A stretch of DNA of 64,000 nucleotides from Siphonodentalium dalli (Eukaryota > Mollusca > Scaphopoda > Gadilida > Siphonodentaliidae), in assembly GCA_032622095.1 (NCBI GenBank), contig CP136066.1, forward strand, positions 47,154,911-47,218,910, in the 5' to 3' direction. Under the pieces are notes generated by a model. The model saw nothing but the letters and a program-made list of their open reading frames with translations, was not told where the DNA came from and made no database searches. The stretch's first letter is position 1. Every line of letters starts with the position of its first letter. The position numbers and the translations under genes were made by a program. Shown piece by piece: positions 14,573-25,787 of the stretch.

Positions 14573-15683
14573 CCCTACCGCGGAGTGTTTCTCATCACTT
14601 TAATCACACTATACCGCGGAGTTTTTCTCATCACTTTAATCACACTATACCGCGGAGTGTTTCTCGTCACTTTAATTACCCTACCGCAGAGTGTTTCTCG
14701 TCACTTTAATCACACTATACCGCGGAGTGTTTCTCGTCACTTTAATTACCCTACCGCAGAGTGTTTCTCATCACTTTACTCACCCCATACCGCGGAGTGT
14801 TTCTCATCACTTTAATCACACTATACCGCGGAGTGTTTCTCGTCACTTTAATTACACTATACCGCAGAGTGTTTCTCATCACTTTAATCACACTATACCG
14901 CAGAGTGTTTCTCATCACTTTAATCACACTATACCGCAGAGTGTTTCTCATCACTTTAATCACATTATACTGCGGAGTGTTTCTCGTCACTTTATTCACC
15001 CTACCGCGGAGTGTTTCTCGTCACTTTAATCACCCTACCGCGGAGTGTTTCTCATCACTTTAATCACCCTACCGCGAGATGTTTATTATCACTTTAATCA
15101 CCATACCGCGAAGTGTTTCTCCCCACTTTAATCACCCTATATCGCGGAGTGTTTCTCATCACTTTAATTACCCTACCGCGGAGTGTTTCTCATCACTTTA
15201 ATCACCCTACCGCGGAGTGTTTCTCCCCACTTTAATCACCCTATATCGCGGAGTGTTTCTCATCACTTTAATTACCCTACCGCGGAGTGTTTCTCATCAC
15301 TTTAATCACCCTACCGCGGAGTGTTTCTCATCACTTTAATCACACTATACCGCGGAGTGTTTCTCATCACTTTAATCACCCTACCGCGGAGTGTTTCTCA
15401 CCACTTTACTCACCCCATACCGCGGAGTGTTTCTCATCACTTTAATCACACTATACCGCGGAGTGTTTCTCATCAATTTAATCACCCTACCGCGGAGTGT
15501 TTCTCATCCCTTTAATCACTCTACGGCGGAGTGTTTCTCATCAATTTAATCACCCTACCGCGACGTGTTTCTCATTACTTTAATCACCCTATCGCGGAAT
15601 GTTTCTCATCACTTTACTCACCCTATACCGCGGAGTGTTTCTCATCACTTTAATCACCCTACCGCGGAGTGTTTCTTTTCATT

Positions 15684-15754
15684 TTAAGCAACGTCGAGCT
15701 CGATTAGTCCTTGGATGGGTAACCGGCTTATGATTCCGGCTGCTGTGAACTTTC
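15684..15754 (+). pseudogene. 5S rRNA 3'-half fragment, copy 3, at the satellite A right edge
   Basis: Same 5S-like sequence as copies 1 and 2, again preceded by the CGGAGTGTTTCTTTTCATTT satellite junction. Here the downstream side is not satellite A: after GACTTCCGTAC the sequence enters a (CT)n tract. This copy marks the right boundary of the array. Confidence 0.8.
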
Positions 15755-15768
15755 GGTGTGACTTCCGT

Positions 15769-15881
<113 letters not shown>

Positions 15882-16069
15882 TCGTTATGTTACACTGGAG
15901 GCTCGTCCGGCCCTCATAGGACTGTATCATGATGCATCCTCTCTGGTGGAGAATCTCAAACACAACGGGGGAGTAGTGTGGCGATCGCGTTGTAAATATA
16001 GAAGGCCCGTGACTTCTCTGCACGAGAGGTCTAGATTTTGTGGTTACAGTCGTTGGACCCTTTGTCACC

Positions 16070-16144
16070 GAAGTTAAGCAACGTCAAGCTCGGTTAGTCC
16101 TAGGATGGGTAACCGGCTTGGGATTACGGGTGCTGCCAACTTTT
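16070..16144 (+). pseudogene. 5S rRNA 3'-half fragment, copy 4 (more 5S-like)
   Basis: Begins GAAGTTAAGCAACGTCAAGC and continues through GGATGGGTAACCGGCTTGGG to GGGTGCTGCCAAC. It keeps GGGATTACGGGTGCTG, which the three satellite-embedded copies have lost, so it is closer to a genuine 5S sequence. The 5' half of 5S rRNA is absent upstream. It may belong to the family that seeded the satellite fragments; it could also be part of a 5S-derived SINE. Confidence 0.75.
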
Positions 16145-16923
16145 CGCTGTATTATGATACAGCATCAAATACACCGTGTCTATGCATTATACAGTATATG
16201 CGAGTCTACCACAGCAACCTTGAATGTATACGAGAATGCACTGGCTTACAAGGTCAAGGTAGATATTGTTAGGTCAATGTATTTTTGTATACATGCAAGG
16301 CCCCCTAAGGGAGACTCGCATATACACGAGAATGTATTGGCACAGAGTGTTAAAAATATTCCAGGATATGTGGTCGGAGGTCAACAGTGTGAATCAGCAG
16401 ACACCCTTGTTGCCAAACTGGTAGACTGTTTCCCGCCCTCTTTCCGACCAGCTGTGTTGATGCGTCTCTACACCACACGTCAGTTGGCAGATATGTTCAA
16501 AGCACCGGGTTCATACAAATTACTAGTAGTCGACTATGGACAATTGAATATAGATTGTGGGTGAGTGTCAACGCTCATTACAATGTAATTGCAGCTGAGA
16601 GAAAAACTAGATACATAGTACAATTATTTATTCTTGAAGAGTCCATGCATAATTCAAAAGAAACATTTGAATCATATAATATACAACATGTATACGGGCA
16701 CCGACAGCCACCTACATGTACCAATTATATGCTACATTATAAAGGTGAAACAAATGTCCCTGTAGAGGTTGACACAGCAATATGTGGTGCGAAAAGGGGA
16801 AGGAAATAAATGAAATGGGAGTGGCGGTGGCAATGGTTTGTTGCTCCCGCATGGAAACTTTAAGAAAGGAAGCGGAAGATTTATCAATCGTCTGCCGTTC
16901 TAGCGATCACTGAAGGCGGGTCC
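16145..16923. other. No supported gene; degenerate palindrome-like sequence
   Basis: The stretch 16165-16340 contains ATATGCGAGTC and GACTCGCATAT segments flanked by GAATGCACTGGC and GAATGTATTGGC. This resembles a decayed relative of the hairpin described at 20355. Open frames at 16040-16564 and 16555-16809 match no family I recognise; the first runs through the 5S fragment, so it is probably accidental. Confidence 0.4.
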
Positions 16924-17399
16924 TACTAAAGCCGACTGCACATGACCGCACTCGACCGCACCCGACCGTACCCGTCCGCACCTGTCTCAGGGATCAGAGC
17001 AAGATGGGGCATGTACTATCGTGCAGAATACATCTGTATTTACCAAACTTCCAATACACAAGCCGACAGCTTAAGCGGAGAGGGCACTGTTAACCCCTAA
17101 CTTGCGTCCGGTTCCGTCAGGTACGCAAAATCCAAAATACCACCGACCGCACCTCCCCTTGCTGCCTGACCACGGAAATGAACATTATATCATGCCGTGA
17201 ATACCTCCTGCGACCATTGGCGATCGGGCAAGTTGCTAGTTGTAGCGGAAGTGAATAAGTTAACCCATATAAGAACTTTGGTCCATACTGATATATTCTG
17301 CACGATAGTGCTTGCCCCATTTCGCTCGAACCCTGGGGGAGGTGCGGTCGGGTGCCGACGGATGCGGTCGGGTGCGATCGATGCGGTCGGATTTTAGTA
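16924..17399. mobile_element. Foldback MITE with subterminal CGACCGCACC-type repeats
   Basis: The ends are inverted: the left end reads TACTAAAGCCGACTGCA, and the right end read on the minus strand is TACTAAAATCCGACCGCA. Immediately inside, both arms carry a short tandem series of CGACCGCACC-like decamers, on the plus strand at 16940-16983 and in the opposite orientation at 17341-17391. The outermost TA on each side could be a TA target duplication. There is no coding capacity in the ~350-bp centre. This is a non-autonomous element, and clustered subterminal repeats of this sort often bind a transposase. Confidence 0.65.
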
Positions 17400-18060
17400 T
17401 GACCGCTGAAAGCTATAGTCTATTCCAGAATTCTCTCAACCGCAATTACATTATTTGAAACCAAACGAACACACTGAATCCCCTGGTCCTGCTAATTTGC
17501 TATGGTGTAGGTGTGTCTTTCTGAATTTATATGATGACGTTAGGCCAAACTGATGCTGATACCATTATTTTTTCTAAATCTGTCATTTTCGTGGTGTCCG
17601 CATAATCTGAACATATCCATGAAAAGCTATTACGTGTATTAAACATTCAACAACATATATTTCTAAATAATCTAACACTGGTTGTATTAGATGTTGCAAA
17701 TAGACTATAACCAAGATGGCATTTCACGTCGTTTTGCAAACAGCAGCGCAGCCATTAATATTTTTTTCAAAAAACATATGTTCTTATTTTTCGTTAAAGC
17801 ATCAGTTTGCCCGACTATCATCATATCAATCCATGCAGGACCAGTCAACATCACAACCGACTAGCAGGACCACTTTACCAGGGGTGTATATAAGATGTGC
17901 CGTAATCATACCTCCCGAGGCGACTTATGTCCAATGTTTGCCCAGACTAATCAGTTTGCACTACCAGTATCAGTAATTCAACAAGATCCTCCAACAATTA
18001 TAGCAAATTAGCAATGTATCGAGAGAACTCGAGGAGTGCTTCCCCCTAGTTGGAAAAATA
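17400..18060. other. No recognisable feature
   Basis: AT-rich unique-looking sequence. An 86-codon open frame at 17716-17976 has no recognisable family, and no promoter or splice context supports it. Confidence 0.5.
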
Positions 18061-18082
18061 GGGTGTATATACATATATACAT

Positions 18083-18256
18083 ACATATAGAGGGTCTCAA
18101 CTATACGTTTCTATCTTATATGGAATTTATCAACCGAGTTCACTAAATTCGAATTGAGTCGAGGTTTACCGAGTCTCAAATAGAATTTAGTGGACGAGGT
18201 TGATAAATTACGTATAACATTGAACGAGTTTGAGATACATTTTATCACATGATCAT
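18083..18256 (+). repeat. Hairpin family H2, diverged copy
   Basis: An imperfect inverted repeat (TATAGAGGGTCTCAAC at the left; GAGTTTGAGATACATTTTAT at the right) with an inner pair GGAATTTATCAACCGAG and GAGGTTGATAAATTACG. It is followed by ATCACATGATCATAAAC. The layout matches the copies at 20519 and 38700: outer stem, inner stem, then a CATGATC motif. Confidence 0.6.
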
Positions 18257-18426
18257 AAACACGCGAAGCAACGCGAAGTATCATCGAAAATAACAATCAT
18301 AAACTTCAGCAATCGCAAGTGTGTCTTACTAATAATTATGAAACTGGTTTTGTGGGTTAATTATATATATTATATATAATACTTATAGTGACTTGGGCAA
18401 AATAAAAATCGTATACATGAAGCGCA

Positions 18427-18870
18427 GCATTCTCATTTTCTACCACTATCATACTCGTCGATCACCACAACCATTACTACCACTCGCATCATCTCAAGCA
18501 CCATGTTCATCAACATAATCATAATAATAATCATCAGCACATGTACTCACCATTATATTCACCGTCATTATCATTATCATCACCGTCACTATGATCGTCA
18601 GCATCACCATATTTACTCAACATAATCACTACCACCACCATCATCACCATTACATTAATCATTTCACCACCATCATCATCAACATAATAGTAATCATTCA
18701 CCACCATCCATCATCTTCTTCATTACAGTAATAATTTCACCACCACCATCATCAGTATATTAATCATTTAACCACCACCACCATCACCATTAGAGTAATC
18801 ATTTCACCACCACCATCATCACCATTATCGTAATCATTTCACCACCATCATCATATCAACGACAACATCC
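18427..18870 (+). repeat. CAC/CAT-rich minisatellite
   Basis: A degenerate run of CACCATCAT-type trinucleotides. Its right half has a longer period of about 50-60 bp built on GTAATCATTTCACCACCACC, seen near 18655, 18725, 18795 and 18835. Confidence 0.85.
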
Positions 18871-19026
18871 GCACCAACGTTTTTAACGACACGCGGTACA
18901 GCCAAGCAGTGAATATTTTTTGCTGCATTCTCATTTATATATGCGTCAACATGTCATTGTCATCGCCTTATTGCACACATGACTGTGTATACAGTGTATC
19001 ATTGCGCGGATGCGGTCTCTATTTAT

Positions 19027-19379
19027 AATAATGGTGCTTATATAGCGCGAGAGCCCTAAGCGCTTCACATTTTTACCACGGTTGTTGGGTAGTATGCCTG
19101 CTGCCATCTTACAGGCGATTCACAAGTGCGGCTTATGCTTACCCAACATCCACGTCCCTATTTCTCGTCTAGGTACGGCGAGCACAGTACAAGTGACCTG
19201 ACCCAAGGGTCACAACCTGGCGCGATATTGAAACAGCGAGTGGCTATATATAACACACACACCGCTTAAACCGGCCAAGATACTGTTGCAGAGACGATAG
19301 TCCAATGCGGGGCGCGAACTCACACCGGTGCGTTAACACGATTACTAGTCCAACACACTAACCACTTGGCTACCAATTC
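19027..19379 (-). mobile_element. tRNA-derived SINE (family S1), full-length-looking copy
   Basis: Read on the minus strand it starts GGTAGCCAAGTGGTTAGTG (an A-box-like segment), continues GGACTAGTAATCGTGTTAAC and then GTGAGTTCGCGCCCC (a B-box-like segment), so the first ~75 bp have tRNA architecture. An unrelated body follows, including AAGCGGTGTGTGTG and AATAGGGACGTGGATGTTGG. The 3' end carries AATGTGAAGCGCTTAGGG and ATATAAGCACCATTATT. Length is about 353 bp. No convincing target duplication was found. The body recurs at 31431-31815, confirming a dispersed family. Confidence 0.8.
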
Positions 19380-19439
19380 TAGTATTTGTGGAAGAGGCCG
19401 TTTCCGAGAGAACCGGAAATCGCCGAGTATTATTTGAGA

Positions 19440-19772
19440 ATGAGAAATATCCATTGGGGCCTCGGAGGCTCAATCGGTTAGGGGTACAACTCCAAGCCGT
19501 TCGCCCTCCAGCGCTGGCGATAAGGTTCAAATCCACATTCTACCATCGTGGACTTTGTAACTCGAAATCGTTATCTGGTGGAGTTGCCAATTACTCGCTG
19601 ATGGCCAGTGGTTTGCTGCACATGGTTGACGAGTTTATCAGCCATAGAAATCACTGTTAGATTAGTCGTAAAATGTGCGTATTTCCTCCACCACCAAATA
19701 TGCAATGTCGTGATATGGCCTTAGTCGCCGAAATAGACATTAAACCCCAATCAATCAATCATGAGAAATATC
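19440..19772 (+). mobile_element. tRNA-derived SINE (family S2) with a perfect 12-bp target-site duplication
   Basis: The body is 19452-19760 (309 bp) and is flanked by ATGAGAAATATC at 19440-19451 and 19761-19772. The 5' part has a tRNA-like A box (GGCTCAATCGGTTAGGG near 19466) and a canonical B box (GGTTCAAATCC near 19523). The 3' end is GACATTAAACCCCAATCAATC and so on, an (ATCA)n-type tail. The intact target duplication and short simple tail indicate LINE-driven retroposition with little later decay. A 90-codon open frame across it is incidental. Confidence 0.88.
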
Positions 19773-20215
19773 TCTGTCGTTGGTCGGTAAGAAGAACTTA
19801 CTATAAAATGTCTGGAGCTTCAGAAACAAATGCCCGAAAACAAGACAAATGTGAATATGATGGAATTGTTTTTTTTTAAATCGCATGGCCACGGAAATAT
19901 GGTCATGTAATGGCTACGATAATATGAAGCAGTGGCCACGTGAAAAAGTCAAGGGGTCCCAGAGGTGATATCGGAATTGATTTTTAAATATCGTTGCCAT
20001 GAGAAAAACAAGATTCGTGACCACGACAGTATAACGTCGCGAGTTGGAATAAAAGCGGGAACTAAACATAGACATCCATGGTGCGATTTGTGAAGATGAC
20101 GGGCCCGTATAGGGGCTAATTAAATAATGGTAAGTCACCGGTGCTATAATTTGATGACACCAATTGGCACCGCCACTCTATTCGCCGGTTTATACCACCC
20201 AACGTAATGCATGTC
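19773..20215. other. No recognisable feature
   Basis: Unique-looking sequence between SINE S2 and the piggyBac-like MITE. The only open frame over 60 codons, on the minus strand at 19914-20138, has no recognisable family. Confidence 0.5.
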
Positions 20216-20354
20216 TTAACCCTTTACCCAACAAATCGGCCAAAAACGCCCAAATAAAGCTTCAACAGCCTAAAATATCTTCGGTCTGTCTCAATAACAC
20301 CATACAAATATGGATATCATTGGAACCGGTTCAATGACCACAGTTATGCCCTGT

Positions 20355-20423
20355 GCCAATGCATTCTCTTATATATGCGAGTCGACCATAGGTCGCCTCG
20401 CATATATAAGAGAATGCATTGGC
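20355..20423. repeat. Near-perfect 69-bp hairpin (H1), copy 1
   Basis: The arms are CCAATGCATTCTCTTATATA continuing TGCGAG, and its exact reverse complement; the inner CGACC/GGTCG pair extends the stem to about 32 bp around an ATA loop, with a single mismatched pair. It forms part of the left end of the piggyBac-like element. Confidence 0.95.
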
Positions 20424-20518
20424 CTAAACAAAATCTTTTTTAACACTTTTTACCATTTTTTCTTACATTCTTTAACAATTTTATAATTTTTTCTTACATT
20501 TTTAACAATTTTTATATA

Positions 20519-20681
20519 GAGGATCTACAACGAGTCCCCAGTTTATAGCGGAATTTACAAAACGAGTCCAGTAAATTAGGTCTGGACCGAGCCTTTGGCG
20601 AGGTCCATACCTAATTTACTGGACGAGTTTTGTAATTTCCGCTATAAACTGGGGACGAGTTGTAGATTCTATTTATTACAT
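20519..20681 (+). repeat. Hairpin family H2 with ATTACATGATCC motif, copy within piggyBac-like element
   Basis: The stem is built from GAGTCCCCAGTTTATAGCGG and, further on, CCGCTATAAACTGGGGACGA, with an inner pair CGAGTCCAGTAAATTAGG and CCTAATTTACTGGACGAG. It is followed by TTTATTACATGATCC. Related copies lie at 18083 (+), 35509 (+) and 38690-38865 (-). Confidence 0.85.
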
Positions 20682-21117
20682 GATCCAAAACATCGACAAA
20701 ACATACTTAAATCGACAAATGTGACGCGAAATTAACGTCGGCTTCTATAAGGCATGCGATGACGTTTCACGTAACTATTCGTCATTTTCCCGCGTAACGA
20801 AATAGTCCCAGATAAATACAGACTTTTTAGCGCATTTAATGGCGTATATTTAATGACATAACTTTTCAAACTCTTCATTCGTAATAGTTTGTTGGAAAAA
20901 TATTGGAAGCCATAGTATTTTGAGACGTAGCGTACGGAATGTTAACAGGTCGACAAACCGGAAGTCAAAGGTCACCTGGGACTATTTTCTGTTATTAAAC
21001 GAACGTTTAATATCACAATTTATAGAATGGGTTTATTGAATGGAATAAGGGTAGGATCATGTAATAAAATATTTTTCTACATTCTATGACAATTTTATCA
21101 TTTTTAATATGTGTTAA

Positions 21118-21186
21118 GCCAATGCATTCTCTTATATATGCGAGGCGACCTATGGTCGACTCGCATATATAAGAGAATGCATTGGC
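21118..21186. repeat. Hairpin H1, copy 2 (inverted relative to copy 1)
   Basis: Same 26-bp outer arms as copy 1. The asymmetric inner pair reads CGACCTATGGTCG, the reverse complement of copy 1, so the two hairpins are arranged as part of an inverted repeat at the two ends of the element. Confidence 0.95.
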
Positions 21187-21216
21187 ACAGGGCCGTTCTG
21201 TTGGGTAAAGGGTTAA

Positions 21217-21679
21217 AATCAAAGCCATGTTCATTACCTCTGCATGTGGAATCGGAATATAACTATTCCACAGAACTCTGTAAGAATTCATCTTGATACA
21301 TGTAATAGACTAATCTCTAGAGAGTTCTGTGGAATACATTTCATGGAATCGGTGCCAATTGTCGTAGGAGGCGAATCATATGAGAAATAAAGTCCCAGCC
21401 CCAATTGTCAATATGCACTCTGTGATTAAAGCCACATGGCGGTTTGCGATCCAAAGTACACCTATATAATATTCACTTTTGAATTTTTTCTGACATGGAA
21501 AAATACAACCTTGAAAACGGTGTTTGTGTCCCAAACAAACAACAGCCATATGCACGACTTGGACAAAAAGAGCATTCCGTGTTAGTCTATTCATATTATG
21601 GTAGAAATAAAGTAGAATTGGAAAATGGCTCTGACCATGGTCTGTAGTTTTCGGAGCATATAAGTGAGCCATGCCAATT
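21217..21679. other. No gene; one short inverted repeat
   Basis: TATTCCACAGAACTCT at about 21262 and its perfect reverse complement at about 21319 form a 16-bp stem with a ~40-bp loop. Nothing else is recognisable. Confidence 0.5.
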
Positions 21680-24600
21680 TAAAACTACGATAATCCCCGA
21701 TACATTGACGATAAAACATCCATACGTGGTTAGAGTGTCGGACGTGTAATCACACCGACACCGCACCCCCTGGTGGAAAATCGTCTCCGCCACAAAACTA
21801 CGATAAACACCGATACATTGACGATAACACATCGACATCTGGTTAGAGTGTCGGACGTGTAATCACACCGGCACGTGCCCGCTGGCGGACAATCGTCTCG
21901 GCCACAAAACTACGATAGACATCGATCCATTGACGATAGAACATCAACATCTTGTTAGAGTGTATAACGCGTAATCACACCGGCACCGCGCCCCCTGGTG
22001 GACAATCGTCTCCGCATCAAAACTACGATAAACCCCGATTCATTGACGATAAAACATCGACATCTGGTTAGACTGTCTGACGTGTAATTACACCGGCACC
22101 GCGCCGCTGGTGGACTATAGAGTGTCGGACGTGTAATCACACCGGAACCGCGCTCCATGGTCGACAATCGTCTCCACCACAAAATTACGATAAACCCCGA
22201 TGCATTGACGATAAAACATCGACATCTGGTTAGAGTGTCGGACATGTAATCACACCGGCACGTGCCCGCTGGTGGACAATCGTCTCGGCCACAAAACTAC
22301 GATAGACATCGATACATTGACGATAGAACATCAACATCTTGTTAGAGTGTAGGACGTGTAATCACACCGGCACCGCGCCCCCTGGTGGACAATCGTCTCC
22401 GCATCAAAACTACGATAAACCCCGATACATTGACGATAAAACATCGACATCTGGTTAAAGTGTCTGACGTGTAATTACACCGGCACCGCGCCCGCTGGTG
22501 GACTCTAGAGTGTCGGACGTGTAATCACACCGGAACCGCGCCCCATGGTCGACAATCGTCTCCACCACAAAACTACGATAAATCCCGATCATTGACAATA
22601 AAACATCGACACCTGGTTAGAGTGTCGGACCTGTAATAACACCGGCACCGCGCCCGCTGGTTGACAATTGTCTCCTCAACAAAACTACGATAGACCCCGA
22701 TATATTGACGATAAAACATGAACATCTGGTTAGAGTGTCGGACGTGTAATCACACCGACACGGCGCCCGCTGGTGGACAATCGTCTCCGCAACAAAACTA
22801 CGATAAACCCGATACATTGACGATAAAACATCGACATCTGGATAGAGTGTCGGACTTGTAAGTACACCAGCACCGCGCCCGGTGGTGGACTATAGAGTGT
22901 CGGACGTGTAATCACACCGGAACCGCGCCCACTGGTGGACAATCGTCTCCGCAACAAAACTACGATAAACCCCAATAGATTGACGATAAAATATGGACAT
23001 GTGGTTAGAGTGTCGGATGTGTAATGGTGTTAACAAACCGTGGACAATCGTCTCCGCAACAAAACTACGATAAACCCCAATACATTGACGATAAAACATC
23101 GACATCAGGTTAGAGTGTAGGACGTGTAATCAAACCGGCACCGCGCCCGATGGGAGACAATCATCTCCGCAAAAAAACTACGATAGACCCCGATACATTG
23201 ACGATAAAACATCGACATCTGGTTAGAGTGTCGGACGTGTAATCACACCGGCACGGCGCCCGCTGGTGGGCTATAGAGTGTCGGACATGTAATTACACTG
23301 GCGCCGCGCCCGCTGGTGGACAATCGTCCCCGCAACAAATCTACGATAGAACCCGATACATTGACGATAAAACATCGACATCTGGTTAGAGTGTCGGACT
23401 TGTAATGGTGTTAACAAACCGGCACCGTTCCCGCTGGTGGACAGTCGTCTCCGCAGCAAAAACTACGATAGACCCCCGATACATTGACGATAAAACGTCG
23501 ATATCAGGTTAGAGTGTCGGACGTGTAATCACACCGGCGACGCGCCCGCTGGTGGATAATGGTCTCCGCAACAAACCTACGATAGACCCCGATATATTGA
23601 CGATAAAACATCGACATCTGGTGAGAGTGTCGGACTTGTAATGGTGATAACAAATCAGCACCGTTCACGCTAGTTGACAATCGTCTCCGCAACAAAAACT
23701 ACGATAGACCCCGATTCATTGACGATAAAACATCGATATCTGGTTAGAGTGTCGGACGTGTAATCACACTGTCGACGAGCCCGCTGTTGAACAATCGTCT
23801 CCGCAAAAAAACTACGATAAACCCCGATGCATTGACGACAAAACATCGACATCTTTGTTAGAGTGTCGGACGTGTAATGGTGTTAACAAACAGGCACCGT
23901 TCACGTTGGTGAACAATCGTCTCCACAACAAAACTACGATAAACCCCGGTACATTGACGATAAAACATCGACATCTGGTTAGAGTGTCAGACTTGTAATT
24001 ACACCGGCACGGCGCCCGCTGGTGGAATATAGAGTGTCGAACGTGTAATCACACCGGCGCTGCTCCCCCTGGTGGACAGTCGTCTCCGCAACAACACTAC
24101 GATAAATCCCGATTCATTGACGATAAAACATCGACATCTGGTTAGAGTTTCGGACGTGTAATCACACCGGCGCCACGCCCGCTGGTGGACAATCGTCTCC
24201 GCAGCAAAACTAAGATAAACCCCGATCCATTGACGATAAAACATCGACATCTGGTTAGAGTGTAGGACGTGTAATGACACCGGCACCGCGCCCGCTGCTG
24301 GACAATCATCTCCGCATCAAAACTAAGATAGACCCCGATACATTGACGATAAAACATCGACATCTGGTTAGAGTGTCAGGCTTGTAATTACACCGGCACC
24401 GCGCCCGCTGGTGGACTATAGAGTGTTGGACGTGTAATCACACCAGCGCTGCGCCCTCTGGTGGACAATCGTCTCCGCAACAAAACTGCGATAAACCCCG
24501 ATTCATTGACGATAAAACATCGACATCTGGTTAGAGTGTCGGACGTGTAATCACACCAGCGACGCGCCCGCTGGTGAACAATCGTCTCCGCAAAAAAACT

Positions 24601-25787
24601 ACGATAAAATCCGATACATTGACGATAAAACATCGACATCTGGTTAGAGTGTCGGACGTGTAATGGTGTTAACAAACAGGCACCGTTCACGCTGGTGGAC
24701 AATCGTCTCCGCAACAAAACTACGATAGACCCCGATATATTGATGATAAAACATCGACATATGGTTAGATTGTCGGACGTATAATGGTGTTAACACACCG
24801 GCGCCACGCCCGCTGGTGGACAATCGTCTCCGCCACAAAACTACGATAGACCCCGATACATCGACGATAAAACATCGAAATTTGGTTAGAATGTCGGACG
24901 TGTAATCACACCGGAACCGCGTCCCTTGGTGGACAATCGTCTCTGCAACAAAACTACGATAAACCCCGGTACATTGGCGATAAAACATCGACATCTGGTT
25001 AGAGTGTCAGACTTGTAATTACACAGTCGTCTCCGCAACAAAAACTACGATAGACCCCGATACATTGACGATAAATATCGACATCTGCTTAGAGTGTTGG
25101 ACGTGTAATTAATCCGGCAATGCGCCCGCTGGTGAACAATCGTCTCCACAATAAAACTTCGATAGACCCCGATACATTGACAATAAAACATCGACATCTG
25201 GTTAGAGTGTCGGCTGTGTATTCACTCCGGCACCGTGCCCGCTGGTGGACAATCGTTTCCGCCACAAAACTACGATAGACCCCGATACATTGACGATAAA
25301 ACATCGACATCTGGTTAGGGTGTCGGACGTGTAATCCCACCGGAACCGCGTCCCTTGGTGGACAATCGTCTCTGCAACAAAACTACGATAAAATCCGATA
25401 CATTGACCATAAAACATCGACATCTGGTTAGAGTTTCGGACGTGCAATTACACCGGCACCGCGCCCGTTGGTGGACTATAGAGTGTCGGACGTGTAATCA
25501 CACCGGCGCCGCGCCCCCAGGTGGACAAACATCTTCGCCACAAAAACTACGATAGACCCCGATACGATTGACGATAAAACATCGACAACTAGTTAGAGTG
25601 TCGGATGTGTAATTACACTGGCACCGCGCCCGCTGGTGGACAATCGTCTCCGCAACAAACTACGATAGACCCGATTCATTGACGATAAAACATCGACATC
25701 TGGTTAGAGTGTCGGACGTGTAATTACACCGGCACCACGCCCGCTGCTGGACAATCGTCTCCGCAACAATACTACGATAAACTCCGA
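21680..25787 (+). repeat. ~113-bp satellite derived from a tRNA-like SINE head (satellite B), left part
   Basis: The unit runs GGACAATCGTCTCCGCAACA, AAACTACGATAGACCCCGAT, ACATTGACGATAAAACATCG, ACATCTGGTTAGAGTGTCGG, then ACGTGTAATCACACCGGCAC and CGCGCCCGCTGGT, about 113 bp. Some units carry an extra ~50-bp partial repeat beginning GGACTATAGAGTGTCGG. Others carry GGTGTTAACAAACCGG. Higher-order repetition is visible, for example 21871 versus 22258 (387 bp). Units diverge by roughly 5-15%. The GGTTAG to GCGCCC part aligns with the head of SINE S1. Minus-strand open frames through it are periodic artefacts. Confidence 0.95.

Larger units (their letters stand above)
1..15683 (+). repeat. 36/34-bp minisatellite (satellite A)
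   Basis: Roughly 430-440 head-to-tail units fill this interval. The common unit is 36 bp and begins ACCGCGGAGTGTTTCTCATC, followed by ACTTTAATCACACTAT. The minor unit is 34 bp and differs by loss of TA where CTATACC becomes CTACC. Frequent unit variants are CCACGG or CCGCAG in place of the CCGCGG core, CTCGTCAC for CTCATCAC, and AATTACCCT for AATCACACT. Runs of 36-mers are punctuated by single 34-mers. The 36-bp period is 12 codons and lacks stops in three of six frames, so long repetitive open frames appear but have no coding signature. The array is already under way at base 1, so its left end lies outside the window. Confidence 0.98.
20216..21216. mobile_element. piggyBac-like non-autonomous element with TTAA ends, copy 1
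   Basis: The left end is TTAA followed by CCCTTTACCCAACA (20216-20233). The right end is its inverse, TGTTGGGTAAAGGG followed by TTAA (21199-21216). A TTAA target duplication with termini beginning CCCTTT is characteristic of the piggyBac superfamily. The ~1-kb body encodes no transposase. Each end carries a long hairpin (20355-20423 and 21118-21186). A second hairpin family (20519-20681) and the GGATCATGTAATAA motif at 21053 sit inside, absent from the centre of the copy at 38163, so they look like a nested insertion. Confidence 0.75.

Noticed and set aside
11-14815. Dozens of long open frames with 12-residue repeats (SVSHHFNHTIPR, FLITLITLYRGV, MRNTPRYSVIKV)
   Set aside because: They are produced by the 36-bp period, appear in three frames at once, end whenever a 34-bp unit intervenes, and lack any start context or non-repetitive domain.
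1-15683. CRISPR-like appearance of regularly spaced repeats
   Set aside because: There are no unique spacers; the entire unit repeats, and the context is eukaryotic.
1-15683. Centromeric satellite with a CENP-B-like box, or telomere repeat
   Set aside because: No match to the CENP-B box pattern and no TTAGGG-like units were found; centromere function cannot be judged from sequence.
16040-16809. Two open frames of 174 and 84 codons
   Set aside because: The first starts in, and reads through, the 5S fragment; neither resembles a known family, and the region looks like decayed repeat.
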